From: Methylomonas sp. 11b | Lineage (GTDB): Bacteria > Pseudomonadota > Gammaproteobacteria > Methylococcales > Methylomonadaceae | Direction: 5' to 3' | Length of the DNA stretch: 64,000 nucleotides | Assembly: GCF_000515215.1 (NCBI RefSeq) | Contig: NZ_KI911557.1 | Coordinates: 3,405,741-3,469,740 of the forward strand | Shown: one piece after another, positions 26,354 to 36,079 of the stretch | Position numbering within the stretch: position 1 is the first letter of the stretch | Layout of the letters: each line of letters begins with the position of its first letter | Position numbers and translations under genes: made by a program | The notes under the pieces: generated by a model | Seen by the model: the letters and a program-made list of their open reading frames with translations, nothing else | Told to the model about the DNA's origin: nothing | Databases searched by the model: none

Positions 26354-28003
26354 ATGACTTGGCAACTTAGAGCACTGTTACATCAATTATTCATTCTGTC
26401 GGCGATATCGCTACTGGTGATGGTGCATTTGCACTACAGGTCGCCGAGTTTTCCGTTTACGCCGGATAGCGCCAGTTATATCGAACAAGCCAGAAACTTT
26501 CTCGATTCCGGCAGCTTGCTGATTACCCCGTATGGCTTGGCGCCGGGCGACCAGGATCAGATCGAGAATCGCTTGTTTCCCATCGGCTTTGCCGTGGTGT
26601 TGGCGGCCGTTTCCAGTTTTGGTATCGATGCGAAAGATGCGGCTATAGGTCTGGCGCATTTTTCCGCGATCACGCTGCCTTGGCTATTGTTCTTTAGTTT
26701 TCGCCGTAGCATAGGTCCCATCCTCTCCTTGCTGTTGGCCGGACTGGCTGCGTTATCGCCGGGTGTGCTCAAGCATTCGCTGATGGGGCTGACCGATGTA
26801 TTCGGTTTATGGTTAGCGGTGGCTGTGATTGGTTTGATGCTGAATTCGCGGTCTATCTCCGGCTTTATCTTCGCCGGTTTGCTCGCGGGTGTGGCTTATG
26901 CGATCAGAAATGCCCATTTAGCATTGTTGGTCACCATTGTTTTATATTTTTGTTATGGCTGGTTAAGCGGCGCTGCGGGGGAACGGCGCGCTGTTTTGCT
27001 ACAGGCTGTCGCGACGATGTTCGGTATGGCCGTGATTGTAGCGCCGCTGTTACTCAGAAATATAGTGATATTCGGCTCGCCGAATCCGTATTTGATGGGG
27101 CCAAGCACGATAGGTTTTGTCGAGAATCTGCGCACTTATATCGAGGCTTTGCTAAAGGATGGAACGGCTTGCAGCGAATGTGCCCGTTATGTGGCTTGGT
27201 CGCTACCGGGTTTACTGGGTTTCGGGGGGGTAATTATCGCCGCTGCCTACGCGGTTTATAAATACCGCTGGTCCAATCTACCGACTTCCGGCAAAAAAGC
27301 CTTCGCTATTTCAACGATTTATCTGGCTATGGGATCCTGTGTGGTCGTCGCCGCCCGTACCCGCTATCAATGGGGGGAACTGATTAATCTTCGCCACACC
27401 CTGCAATATTCCCCCTTTTTATTGGCTGGAATGTTTGCGCTGATGGCAGATTATGGCAAGAAGCCCGTTCTTCATCTTAATGGCTGGAAGAAGGCCAAGT
27501 TGGCGATTTCTGTCTGCTTGGTGTTTTTCCATGTTAACTATGCGGTCAATTCGGAGAGTTTCCGCAATAGCGATAACGAATACCCGAAATTGGCGAAGGC
27601 ATTTTCAACGGGAAAAGCCTATTTGTGCGGCAATCAGGCAGACACTTACTTGGTGTCTAATTGGGCGCATGTATTTCGGATAGAGTGCGGCGCACGAGTC
27701 CGCCAGATTGAGGCAATTACGGCTGGGGCAAAGGGCGATGAAATGCGAGCATTCATGTCCGCCGGCGATGGGTATGTTTCAGTGCTCGATGCTGTCAGCG
27801 ATATAAAACAGCAAGCTGGCAGCAGACCAATACGCGTCGGTTTATTTCCGGGCCGATTCGGTGTGGGGCCTGAAAATTTGCCTTTGTCAGCCGTTGATGA
27901 GCGGCAAGTAGCGGCAAAAGGCTGGCAAATTATTAAAAATGATCAACAGGGCCTGATTCTGGAATATTCAAAAGTCGGCATCCAGCAAATGGATGCGCTA
28001 TGA
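26354..28003 (+). CDS. GT-C type membrane glycosyltransferase (ArnT/PMT-like)
   Basis: A 549-residue polytopic protein with about ten N-terminal helices and a soluble C-terminal domain from about residue 390. The first periplasmic loop carries FTPDSASYIEQARNFL with D38, in the place of the catalytic Asp of GT-C enzymes, which use polyprenyl-phosphate sugars as donors on the periplasmic face. Together with the HAD-UbiA and flippase genes upstream it suggests a pathway that makes, flips and transfers a polyprenyl-linked pentose. The acceptor could be LPS, pilin or another surface molecule. Its stop overlaps the start of the next gene. Confidence 0.75.
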   Translation: MTWQLRALLHQLFILSAISLLVMVHLHYRSPSFPFTPDSASYIEQARNFLDSGSLLITPYGLAPGDQDQIENRLFPIGFAVVLAAVSSFGIDAKDAAIGLAHFSAITLPWLLFFSFRRSIGPILSLLLAGLAALSPGVLKHSLMGLTDVFGLWLAVAVIGLMLNSRSISGFIFAGLLAGVAYAIRNAHLALLVTIVLYFCYGWLSGAAGERRAVLLQAVATMFGMAVIVAPLLLRNIVIFGSPNPYLMGPSTIGFVENLRTYIEALLKDGTACSECARYVAWSLPGLLGFGGVIIAAAYAVYKYRWSNLPTSGKKAFAISTIYLAMGSCVVVAARTRYQWGELINLRHTLQYSPFLLAGMFALMADYGKKPVLHLNGWKKAKLAISVCLVFFHVNYAVNSESFRNSDNEYPKLAKAFSTGKAYLCGNQADTYLVSNWAHVFRIECGARVRQIEAITAGAKGDEMRAFMSAGDGYVSVLDAVSDIKQQAGSRPIRVGLFPGRFGVGPENLPLSAVDERQVAAKGWQIIKNDQQGLILEYSKVGIQQMDAL

Positions 28004-28467
28004 CTCGCTATCGCAAAAATGCATTTAAAACTGCGCTGGATTTTGACAACAAGCAGCTGAATCTGTGTTTGGCGCAAATTACCAAGCAACAAGCCTTGCT
28101 TGCTATTGTTAGAACGGCGTTACCGGCTGATATTGCCCCGCACGCCGTACATTGCGTGGCCTCCGGTTCGCAGCTGCTGTTGTACTGCGATTCGGCCAGC
28201 TGGGCATCGCAAATACGGTTTTTCAATCGAGCGATTTTAGACAAGTTGCATGGCGCAGGGCATCCCTATATTGTCCGATTGCAAGTGCGCATCGTTCCGC
28301 CGATAGCCGAGCCGGTTCAGCCGAAACGCGTGCCGTGTTTACCGTCGGTTGAAAATATCGGTTTGATTTGCGATCAAGCGCAGCGAGGCGATGAGCTAGA
28401 CGTGTTGGGCGCAGCTCTGGCGCGCTTAGGGGCGACACTTAACAAGCGATTGATGGAAGGCAGGTAG
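28000..28467 (+). CDS. DUF721 protein, DciA-like
   Basis: A 155-residue protein fitting the DUF721/DciA family, whose members help load the replicative helicase DnaB in many bacteria. The domain (about 20-105) shows HAVHCVASGSQLLLYCDSASWASQIRFF, the usual beta-strand/W-A-x-x-L pattern, followed by VRLQVRIVP. The start overlaps the glycosyltransferase stop by four bases (ATGA), an unusual coupling. In several gammaproteobacteria a DUF721 gene faces lpxC at close range. Here it also faces lpxC, but 5.4 kb of other sequence lies between. Confidence 0.75.
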   Translation: MTRYRKNAFKTALDFDNKQLNLCLAQITKQQALLAIVRTALPADIAPHAVHCVASGSQLLLYCDSASWASQIRFFNRAILDKLHGAGHPYIVRLQVRIVPPIAEPVQPKRVPCLPSVENIGLICDQAQRGDELDVLGAALARLGATLNKRLMEGR

Positions 28468-28673
28468 GTAGTCAGCTTGCTTCGTAGATATGGGCGATCA
28501 CCCTAAAAAACATACGGCTGCTTTGGCCGCAGTTGTCGGATCTACTATCAAACTGGAATAAGCTCAGAATGAGCGCTCTGAGGGATTGATTGCGGCTAGT
28601 AGTCAGGGGCTGCACTTGCAGCCTAGCGTTTTGAGATAAAGACCCCGATGATTTTAATCTCGCCGTTTTCAGA

Positions 28674-28697
28674 AGTCACCGGCCAAAGCCGGTGACT
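28674..28697. terminator. Strong hairpin between convergent dciA-like and peroxidase genes
   Basis: AGTCACCGGC (28674-28683) and GCCGGTGACT (28688-28697) form a perfect 10-bp stem with a 4-base loop. It lies 22 bases past the stop of the minus-strand peroxidase gene and 206 bases past the dciA-like stop. No clear U-run follows on either strand, so it may be a 3'-end stabiliser or a weak bidirectional terminator. Confidence 0.5.
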
Positions 28698-28718
28698 GTG
28701 GATTGAAGTTTAAGCCCG

Positions 28719-30920
28719 CTATGGTGCCAAATATTCTTCGAAAGGCCGTATCGGCGATGAGTTGCCTTGCGCGCCAACCGCTTCAATGGTCAGGAATTGA
28801 TCTTTAGCGAGAACGCTGGCCAGCGGATTGCCACCGCTTACTGCCTGCTCAGTGCCCACGTGACCATGAGGTATTTTGATTTCAGGATGATCGAAGGGCG
28901 CTTTTTCGTACCGGACTCTGTCATCCGTCAGGGTCTTCAGGAAGGCGATCAGGTCGGCTCGGTTTTGTGCATCCAGTTGTAAATTGGGCTGCGGAAACAC
29001 CCGAGTAACTTGCTTGCTGTCGTAGGCGAAGTTCCCGCCTCGCGAATAAAACTCTATCGCTTGTTCCAGCGTGGCCATGCTGCCGTTGTGCATGTACGGT
29101 CCGGTTAACTCGATATTTCGTAGCGACGGTATTTTAAATGTCGAATCGACGGCGGCAACCATTTTCTTGCTGTTGGGCTTGTTCAACTCCGCTAAAGCGG
29201 CAGCTGTGGTGGGCAAAAAGGCATTGCTGGCCGGTAGAAAACAGTTTTCCGTACTTTGCGGCTGGGGTCTTATGCCGTCGGTAATCGCAAACAAACTCGG
29301 CAGTGAATAAGGCAGCTTCAGATTTAGGGCAAGCGCCTCCTGAAAATCGCAGGCGCGGACTTTCTCGACATCCTCTTCCAGCACGCCGGCGCTATTCCCC
29401 GCCAGATACTGTAAATATTGCCGGCTGAACGATAACGGGTTGCCGAAGTCGTCGATGCCGCCCACGCCAATATCAGCGGCTGCCTCGGTTACCCCGGTGG
29501 AGGAGAAGCCGGTATCGAAAAACGCCGTGACTGGCGCGTTTTGGATAAACAAGGGGATGCGATTCACCACATTGGTTGATGCGCTGATGTAGAAGGCCGG
29601 CTCGCCAAATGCTTCTGGATGGGTTTTAGCAATGGCTGCGTTGGCGTTGATCGATGCGGCGCTGAAGTTGGGGCCCAGATGGCAGAGTGCGCATTGATTT
29701 TTTCTGAATTGTTTCAAGCCGTTCAACTCCGAAGCGCTTAGCTCTATGGGTTGATTGCCGGCGTCGCGGGCGCTGTTGTCGAAGGGCGATTCATCCGAAA
29801 TCAATGTGCTTTCATACAGTTGGATGGCCAGACCAAAAAACATCCCAAAGTTGGCTTCGGTCTGATTGTATGGCGCCAACCCTTTGGGTACCGGAATTGG
29901 CGTGCTACCGTTGAACGACCAGTATTTGGGATTGAATGCCTGCATGACCAGCAGCTTATACATGGTGTTCATGCCTGGTTTCGTATTCAGGCTGTAAGGT
30001 CCTAATACACTATCTTCAGGATGCACTTTCTGGTTTTGCAAAGGGCGGCGTAACAGCAGTTTTCTGCCGAGCTCCATCAAGGTCCGGTTGCGGCAGGCCA
30101 TCTCGGTGGTGTTTTGCGGTGGAGCTACCGCTAATGACGCCAACGAGGAATTGAGCAAATGCAGGCGTTGTTTGCTGAGCGTCGTGGCGTTCTGTTTTAC
30201 CCAGACGCCGGCGTTGGGATCGCGGTCGCCCCAGGGGCTGCTGCCGTTAAACACATTGTTGGCGCGACCGTCCCAAAAATTGCGATGATTAAACACCGCA
30301 TTGATGACGCTGGGCGCGTTGCGCGACGTCACTTTGCGGGTGCCGACGGCGCCGGCATGAAATAGACTATCGGCGCTGCGGCTGCACGAGTCGTTAGGGG
30401 CGGTGTAGCGGTCTACTGCTCTGAAATCCCCGCCGAAAGTACCGGACGAACCGACTACATTGTCGGTGTCGTAGAGGATCGTGGAATGTTCCTGTAGTGG
30501 GTCTTCTCGTTGATGTAACGGGAAGTCGCCGGCGCTGAGGGTATGATTCGGTCCCAACGACGCACCAGTCATGGCATTGCTGAATTCTTGGTTGCTTAAA
30601 GGGCTGGATTGGCCGCCCGGTGCAAGCTGATTTTTTACCCTGCCGTCGGCGCCGGCGTGAAAGTGGCAAGATGCGCAGGCCATGCCGTCGCTGCCAACGT
30701 TAGTATCCCAGAATAGCGCCTTGCCCAAGACAATCGCGGCATTCTTGTTGACGACAATAGGGTCCGGGCCGTCCAATAATCCAGGGACGGGCGGAACGGG
30801 CAAATGCTTCAGGCTTATCGGCATCGGCCCTAGCGCCAATTCGAACGCGGCTGCATTGAAACTGAGCAGCGCAGTTCCGGCTAAGACAATCGCTAATAGG
30901 CTATGACGAAACAATGTCAT
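28719..30920 (-). CDS. Di-heme cytochrome c peroxidase family protein (MauG/CCP), about 80 kDa
   Basis: A 733-residue exported protein, signal peptide ending near AAAFELA. It has two c-type haem sites, CASCH at 82-86 and CALCH at 410-414, in the spacing of the bacterial di-haem peroxidase/MauG superfamily, and C-terminal [20 protein letters not shown] with a conserved haem-ligand region. At 733 residues it is about twice the usual CCP length. The size resembles the surface-associated cytochrome c peroxidase of Methylococcus capsulatus, which sits beside the copper protein MopE; here PEP-CTERM genes are the neighbours instead. Peroxidase, oxidase or protein-modifying activity cannot be told apart. 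Confidence 0.88.
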   Translation of the reverse strand: MTLFRHSLLAIVLAGTALLSFNAAAFELALGPMPISLKHLPVPPVPGLLDGPDPIVVNKNAAIVLGKALFWDTNVGSDGMACASCHFHAGADGRVKNQLAPGGQSSPLSNQEFSNAMTGASLGPNHTLSAGDFPLHQREDPLQEHSTILYDTDNVVGSSGTFGGDFRAVDRYTAPNDSCSRSADSLFHAGAVGTRKVTSRNAPSVINAVFNHRNFWDGRANNVFNGSSPWGDRDPNAGVWVKQNATTLSKQRLHLLNSSLASLAVAPPQNTTEMACRNRTLMELGRKLLLRRPLQNQKVHPEDSVLGPYSLNTKPGMNTMYKLLVMQAFNPKYWSFNGSTPIPVPKGLAPYNQTEANFGMFFGLAIQLYESTLISDESPFDNSARDAGNQPIELSASELNGLKQFRKNQCALCHLGPNFSAASINANAAIAKTHPEAFGEPAFYISASTNVVNRIPLFIQNAPVTAFFDTGFSSTGVTEAAADIGVGGIDDFGNPLSFSRQYLQYLAGNSAGVLEEDVEKVRACDFQEALALNLKLPYSLPSLFAITDGIRPQPQSTENCFLPASNAFLPTTAAALAELNKPNSKKMVAAVDSTFKIPSLRNIELTGPYMHNGSMATLEQAIEFYSRGGNFAYDSKQVTRVFPQPNLQLDAQNRADLIAFLKTLTDDRVRYEKAPFDHPEIKIPHGHVGTEQAVSGGNPLASVLAKDQFLTIEAVGAQGNSSPIRPFEEYLAP

Positions 30921-30996
30921 GGTGAAACTCCACTGAGAAATGGTTAAGTGGCGAAAAAATACTGCCCAAACCGCTTACAACGGGCGGGCGTGAACG

Positions 30997-31035
30997 AAAA
31001 AAGGCCGATAAACCACAGCAAGTAATTTATCGGCC
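30997..31035 (-). terminator. Rho-independent terminator of the first PEP-CTERM gene
   Basis: On the minus strand a perfect 10-bp stem GGCCGATAAA/TTTATCGGCC (31035-31003) with a 13-base loop is followed at once by six U (31002-30997). It lies about 100 bases past the stop of the PEP-CTERM gene at 31138, so that gene is probably not read through into the peroxidase. Confidence 0.85.
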
Positions 31036-31137
31036 ATCCTTATTCCTTTAGCGAAGTCTCTCGCCAAATTCCGTATTTACACGAACACAGGCTTAAGTCT
31101 TTTGGGTTTAAGCGCTTCCTTGTGTGTTGGTTAACGC

Positions 31138-31974
31138 TTAAGCGTTGCGTTTGCCTCGGCCTATGCCCAAAAAGCCGGCCAGCGCGCTACCGAACAACCA
31201 AACAGCCGAAGGCACGGGTACCGCGGCAGGTGGGGTGTATGTAGAGGCGGCCGCCGACGCGGAAATGTTCAAGGAGATACCGGCGCTGGAGCCGAGGACG
31301 TCTGCGCCGCCGACGAACACTGCATACCAGCCGGCCTGCAAATCGTTCAGCGTCAAGGTAGCGTATCTTTTGGTGTTGGCAAACGCAGGGTTACCGGTGA
31401 CACCTGTCGAGCCGGATACGCCGGTTTCATAGAGGTCGTCGATACTGACATCGTGTGCACCGGAGTCGATGACGTCGCCGAACGAGTTAACGTAGTTTTT
31501 GCTGGAGGAACTGACGTAGCCCAGCGTTTCGACAATGCCGTCAGCGCCTGTTGCCCAGATGATGCCTGGATCTCCGGCTTGGCCGACCGAGTTGAATTTA
31601 TGGATTTGGCCGGTTAGCTCTGCCGGTGTATCGACGCCGACCGTTTCGCCCGAATAAGCCACATTGGTTCTGAAGATTGAAAACGCCGGAAAGTTTGCAG
31701 CGGATGAGCGCGCGTCTACGGTCACGGATTGGGCTGATGAGCTTAGATAGAAGTTGGTAAATGCGCCTTGCATGCCCCAGCCATCGTTGGACAGAGCCGG
31801 ATTGCCCGCGAAGCCCAGATTGCTGGAATTGAAACTGGGGTTTGAGATGCTAGTGCCCAACTCAAGGGTGTTATCGGCACCTGTCCAAGCCGCCGCGGCG
31901 GGTTGAGCGAAGGCAAAGGATAAGGCAGCGGAAGATAGGGTGATTTTGAAAATGTTTTGTAAATCGATGTTCAT
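31138..31974 (-). CDS. PEP-CTERM sorted surface protein A
   Basis: A 278-residue exported protein: signal peptide (about 1-28, ending PAAAAW), a low-complexity beta-rich body of Ser, Gly and Asn, and a C-terminal PEP-CTERM tail (252-278). The tail has VPVPSAVWLFG, a hydrophobic stretch and GRGKR. Such tails are recognised by exosortase, which is usually linked to export of exopolysaccharide. The body fits no catalytic family. It has its own terminator. A similar gene lies 195 bases upstream. Confidence 0.85.
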   Translation of the reverse strand: MNIDLQNIFKITLSSAALSFAFAQPAAAAWTGADNTLELGTSISNPSFNSSNLGFAGNPALSNDGWGMQGAFTNFYLSSSAQSVTVDARSSAANFPAFSIFRTNVAYSGETVGVDTPAELTGQIHKFNSVGQAGDPGIIWATGADGIVETLGYVSSSSKNYVNSFGDVIDSGAHDVSIDDLYETGVSGSTGVTGNPAFANTKRYATLTLNDLQAGWYAVFVGGADVLGSSAGISLNISASAAASTYTPPAAVPVPSAVWLFGSALAGFLGIGRGKRNA

Positions 31975-32169
31975 TTTTGAGTGTCTCCAATATCCACCAC
32001 ATCGCGGTTTACGATTGTGGTAGATTTAAGTTGCTGTTTAATCTGGATTCGTCTGAGGTGTTTCGGGCCTGGCAGCCAAAAGTGGACGATTCCAAAGTTT
32101 TAATATGCATTGCGAGGGGTAAGTCGATAGCTGATGTCGGTTTACCTACTCGCTCTTACTCCCTGTGGT

Positions 32170-32919
32170 TTATGCGGTGCGGCGTTTGCCGAATACGCCT
32201 AATCCCGCTAACGCAGAACCAAACAACCAAACGGCCCCTGGCACCGGTACTGCGCTAACGCCCTGTGCAGTTATGGTTAAAGGCAGGTTGGCTCCAGTGA
32301 CGTAGTCGTTAGCGGTAAGGGTTATTTGATAGTCAAAATGATCCTGACCTGTGGTGCCAGTTACAGGGTTGAGGCCAGTTGCACCGGTAATCGTGTCGCC
32401 CTTATTGAAACCCAGCACGGCTTCTTCAATGGTGAGAGAGTAATCTCCAAAAGCAATAATGTAATTGCCTACGTCCAAAGCAGTCGCCAGATAGGAGTCT
32501 CGGCTCAACAAGCTGCCGTCGGCCCATCCGCCGGTATTGCCAGGTATGGTGTAGGCTGGACTGTCGTCGCCGCTGACTATTTCCGTAGTGAGTGAGACCG
32601 TATCCTGAAAAATGCGGAATTGGCTATCCGCCAGGGTTAGTTCGCCGTCGCCGTTGATATCGACATAGGCGCCGGGATGTGCGCCCCAGCCCGCTGCGTA
32701 GCCTTCATTCGCCAGCACATCGATGACAACATTGGCAGCCGATGACAACGAAAACGAATAGAAATCGATTGTGGTACCGGCGCCGTGAACCGGGTCGACG
32801 GTCTTATAGATGGTTCCGTTTACGACCTCGGCCTGTGCGCTGCTTAGGCCTAAAAGTGAAATGGCAAGTGTTGCAGCCACCTTTTTTAAGGTTTGGGCAT
32901 TTCTAGTGTTAACAGACAT
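32170..32919 (-). CDS. PEP-CTERM sorted surface protein B with calcium-loop motif
   Basis: A 249-residue exported protein with signal peptide (1-30, ending AQA), a beta-rich body and a PEP-CTERM tail at 224-249 (VPVPGAVWLFGSALAGLG, then GKRR). Residues 87-98 form an EF-hand/dockerin-like loop, DINGDGELTLAD, with acidic positions at 1, 5, 7 and 12 and Asn at 3, so calcium binding is likely. The surrounding layout resembles pre-peptidase C-terminal-type beta domains found in other PEP-CTERM proteins. It shares its tail plan with protein A but not its body. Confidence 0.85.
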   Translation of the reverse strand: MSVNTRNAQTLKKVAATLAISLLGLSSAQAEVVNGTIYKTVDPVHGAGTTIDFYSFSLSSAANVVIDVLANEGYAAGWGAHPGAYVDINGDGELTLADSQFRIFQDTVSLTTEIVSGDDSPAYTIPGNTGGWADGSLLSRDSYLATALDVGNYIIAFGDYSLTIEEAVLGFNKGDTITGATGLNPVTGTTGQDHFDYQITLTANDYVTGANLPLTITAQGVSAVPVPGAVWLFGSALAGLGVFGKRRTA

Positions 32920-33860
32920 AATTCAATTCCTTTAAATAGAGTAAGACGTAGATTTTTACCGGTAGTCTCTACCGGCGACATTCAAGGTTTCGTATTTCCC
33001 TTTACGAGTTGTTGTCTAACGCACATGTGCCCGCTGCCGCGATGCCAGGCTCTTACTGTTCGATCCTGTTCGTACGGTAAGGGCCTAGGGCTGGCCGTTT
33101 GACCAACGGCTTCCCGCGCAATTTGAACGGTCTTAAAACCACTAAGTATTTCAATATTCCCGGATTGATCATGCCGCGCTATGTTTGCGAGAGAAGCAGT
33201 CCAAAGAGTTTGAAATACCGGGCTAGTTTGCACAGTGTGTTAAACAATGGGTTCAGACCAATCAGGTGATATAACAAACTATTCCTGACCAGTGAGCGAC
33301 TGCTAGGGGATAGTTGTCGTCGTTTCCATATCGACCCGCTAATCCCTTCTCTTGCCTGCTCAAAAGAGGTAGCTCGACTATCTGAATCAGATCCGCAGCT
33401 TTCCGGCCCCGCCTTGCGACGAGTGTGGCGACTTGTTGGCTGCGCCCAGAGGGTGCAGCATTAATAGCTAAGCAAAATATGCGCCAGAATAACGCTAAGT
33501 GTGGGTGGTCAGCTTTTTTGTATGAATATTTATATATAAAACAAGGGGATAAATGGTTTGCTTTGAGATGGTGGGGCTGCAATAAGCGTGGCTGTTTTCC
33601 GGGGCTCCAGCTGGCTTTAATACTAGGGGATGAGTTATTTCACGTATTTTGAGTTATATCCCTTACTTTTTGCAGGGATAGACTTTGCCATCGGGATGAG
33701 CAGATGAATTAGAGCCAGCCTAGAGAGTCGGCCATTTCTGAAAGGGCCATGGCTACTCATTTAGGGCAATATTAGCTGGAAAATTCTTTAAAAATTGGCT
33801 GGAAGGGACGGGGAGGCTTGGGCCTCCGCCGTTTATTCCGGGTATTTGGCGGGGTTGGTC
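32920..33860. other. Long non-coding stretch upstream of PEP-CTERM protein B
   Basis: I find no gene in these 941 bases. The part nearest the PEP-CTERM gene could be a structured minus-strand leader: CCGGTAG/CTACCGG (32959-32975), an imperfect hairpin closing with CTTAC/GTAAG (33051-33080), and GCCGTT/AACGGC (33094-33110). TGGCATCGCGGCAGC on the minus strand (33047-33033) has the GG-N10-GC spacing of sigma-54 promoters but a poor -12 half. The remaining 700 bases toward lpxC are AT-richer and featureless; short open frames there look non-coding. Confidence 0.45.
33812..33827 (-). terminator. Hairpin past lpxC
   Basis: GGAGGC (33812-33817), loop TTGG and GCCTCC (33822-33827) form a 6-bp stem 33 bases beyond the lpxC stop. 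No U-run follows on the minus strand. It may mark the end of the dcw transcript. Confidence 0.35.
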
Positions 33861-34787
33861 TTAGCCGGTAGCTCTAGCCGAAGTTTGCGCGGAATGCATG
33901 AAGGATATGGGTGCTTCTTCGGCATTTTCGAAAGTCACCATTTCCCAGGCGTCTTTGTCGTTCATTAGACTTAGCAACAACTTGTTGTTCAGCGCGTGGC
34001 CGGATTTGAAGCCTTGATATTCGCCGATCAGGCTGTAGCCCAGCAAATATAAGTCGCCGATGGCATCGAGGATTTTGTGTTTCACAAATTCGTCGGCATA
34101 ACGCAGACCGTCTTCGTTCAATACTTTGTCGTCGTCCACCACGATGGCGTTATCCAGGCTGCCGCCCAGCGCCAGATTGTTTTCACGCAAAAACTCGATG
34201 TCCTTCATAAAACCGAAAGTGCGGGCCCGGCTGACTTCCTTCACAAACGTAGTCGAAGAAAAGTCCATCACAGCGGTTTTTAGATGTTCGGAAAACGCCG
34301 GATGTTCGAAATCGATGGTAAAGGTGACTTTAAAGCCATCGAACGGTTCGAACGCGGCCCATTTATCGCCGTCTTCCACGCGGATTGCCCGTTTGATGCG
34401 GATGTATTGCTTGGGGACATCCTGCTCGACCACGCCAGCCGATTGCAACAGAAACACAAATGGTCCGGCGCTGCCATCCATAATCGGTACTTCGGCGGCG
34501 CTGACATCGACAATCGCGTTGTCTATGCCCAAGCCGGCCAAAGCCGACAGCAAATGTTCGACGGTGGACACCTTAACGCCGTCGCGGACCAAAGTCGTGG
34601 ACAGCTTGGTTTCGCCAACATTTTCTGGGCGCGCGGCTATCATCACCGGCGTTTCCAAATCCACGCGGCGAAAACGGATGCCGGTATCGGGCTCGGAGGG
34701 GTGCAGGGTCAGATAGACCTTATCGCCGGTATGCAAACCGACGCCGGTGGCTCTGATGGTGTTTTTTAAAGTACGCTGTTTAATCAT
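33861..34787 (-). CDS. lpxC: UDP-3-O-acyl-N-acetylglucosamine deacetylase
   Basis: A 308-residue zinc enzyme catalysing the committed step of lipid A synthesis. Zinc ligands H78 ([11 protein letters not shown]), H237 and D241 ([12 protein letters not shown]) are present, each one position lower than in E. coli. It starts [21 protein letters not shown], the family's N-terminus. It closes the dcw cluster 108 bases after ftsZ, the standard gammaproteobacterial position, so it may have its own promoter in that gap. Confidence 0.97.
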   Translation of the reverse strand: MIKQRTLKNTIRATGVGLHTGDKVYLTLHPSEPDTGIRFRRVDLETPVMIAARPENVGETKLSTTLVRDGVKVSTVEHLLSALAGLGIDNAIVDVSAAEVPIMDGSAGPFVFLLQSAGVVEQDVPKQYIRIKRAIRVEDGDKWAAFEPFDGFKVTFTIDFEHPAFSEHLKTAVMDFSSTTFVKEVSRARTFGFMKDIEFLRENNLALGGSLDNAIVVDDDKVLNEDGLRYADEFVKHKILDAIGDLYLLGYSLIGEYQGFKSGHALNNKLLLSLMNDKDAWEMVTFENAEEAPISFMHSAQTSARATG

Positions 34788-34895
34788 GAAATGCCGACAA
34801 ATAGGTAAAACAAAGTCGGGGAGTCTATCACAGATTATGCGATAGCTCCCCCCGAACTTGGCTCAGCTGCCTCATAGACGTGCCGCAAGCGACCC

Positions 34896-36056
34896 TTAGT
34901 CTGCTTGGCGTCTCAAGAAGGCCGGTACGTCCAAGTAATCCAGGTCCACATCGTTTCTAGGTTGCGCGCCAAAGCGAGATTCCCGAGCCGATTCCTGTTT
35001 TTGCTGGCGGACGATGGTCGGTTTGTCCAATTGATCGTAATTGATCTCGCCGGCCGCGACTTTTTTCACCAAGCTGATTGGCGAAGCGGCTTGCTTGGCT
35101 TTTTCGCCCATGCCGGTGGCGACGACGGTGACCTTAATTTCCTGACCCATGGCTGGATTGACCGCCATACCGATTTTCATGTCGGCGTCTTCGGAAGCGA
35201 ATGCATGCATGATGCTGCCGATTTCGTCGAACTCGTTCAAGCCCAAGTCGCCGTTGGAGGTAACGTTCACCAAAATACCGCGTGCGCCTTGCAGATTGTT
35301 GTCGTCCAACAAAGGGCAGGCAATGGCTTTTTCTGCTGCCAAACGCGCGCGGTTTTCGCCGCTGGCGACGCCAGTACCCATGATCGCGCTGCCCATATTG
35401 GACATCACGGTTTTGACGTCGGCGAAGTCGACGTTCATCAGGCCTGGGTGAGTAATCAGCTCGGTAATACCTTGCACCGCATCGCGCAATACGTCGTTAG
35501 CCGCTCGGAACGCTTCCACCAGCGATTTATTGTTGCCCAAAGTCGGCAGCAATTTTTGGTTTGGAATGATGATCAATGAATCGACCAGTTTTTCCAGTTC
35601 GCGCAAGCCGGCATCGGCCACGCCTTTTTTCTTGGAACCTTCAAAATCAAAAGGTTTGGATACGACGGCTACGGTCAGTACGCCCAGTTCTTTGGCTACT
35701 TCGGCAAATACCGCGATAGCACCAGTACCGGTACCGCCGCCCATGCCGGCAGTCAGGAATACCATGTCGGCGCCAGCAATTACTTCGCGGATGCGGTCGC
35801 GATTTTCTTCCGCTGCGGCTCTGCCTACTTCAGGACGAGTGCCTGCTCCCAGGCCCTTGGTTAGTTCTACACCCAGTTGCACAATGGACTCTACGCTCAT
35901 TTCCCGCAGGGCTTGGGCATCGGTGTTGGCACAGATAAATTGCACGCCGTCGATACCATCTTCCACCATGTGATTAACCGCGTTGCCACCACCACCACCG
36001 ACGCCGATGACCTTGATAACCGCGGTGCCGCTACTATCCAATAATTCATATTTCAT
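34896..36056 (-). CDS. ftsZ: Cell division GTPase FtsZ
   Basis: A 386-residue tubulin homologue that forms the division ring. The GTP-binding loop MGGGTGTGA, the N-terminal GVGGGGGNAVNHMV and the synergy-loop region NADFADVKTVM-type block (NVDFADVKTVMSNMG) are intact. A variable linker ends in DYLDVPAFLRRQAD, the conserved C-terminal peptide that binds FtsA and other partners. The ATG at 36056 has GGAGG at the right distance; a GTG at 36062 is less likely. Gap to ftsA is 23 bases. Confidence 0.97.
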   Translation of the reverse strand: MKYELLDSSGTAVIKVIGVGGGGGNAVNHMVEDGIDGVQFICANTDAQALREMSVESIVQLGVELTKGLGAGTRPEVGRAAAEENRDRIREVIAGADMVFLTAGMGGGTGTGAIAVFAEVAKELGVLTVAVVSKPFDFEGSKKKGVADAGLRELEKLVDSLIIIPNQKLLPTLGNNKSLVEAFRAANDVLRDAVQGITELITHPGLMNVDFADVKTVMSNMGSAIMGTGVASGENRARLAAEKAIACPLLDDNNLQGARGILVNVTSNGDLGLNEFDEIGSIMHAFASEDADMKIGMAVNPAMGQEIKVTVVATGMGEKAKQAASPISLVKKVAAGEINYDQLDKPTIVRQQKQESARESRFGAQPRNDVDLDYLDVPAFLRRQAD

Positions 36057-36079
36057 TTTCACACCCTCCAGACAAAAAA

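Noticed and set aside
33262..33582. 106-residue minus-strand frame in the lpxC/PEP-CTERM gap
   Set aside because: No ribosome site, no domain and no membrane or signal segment.
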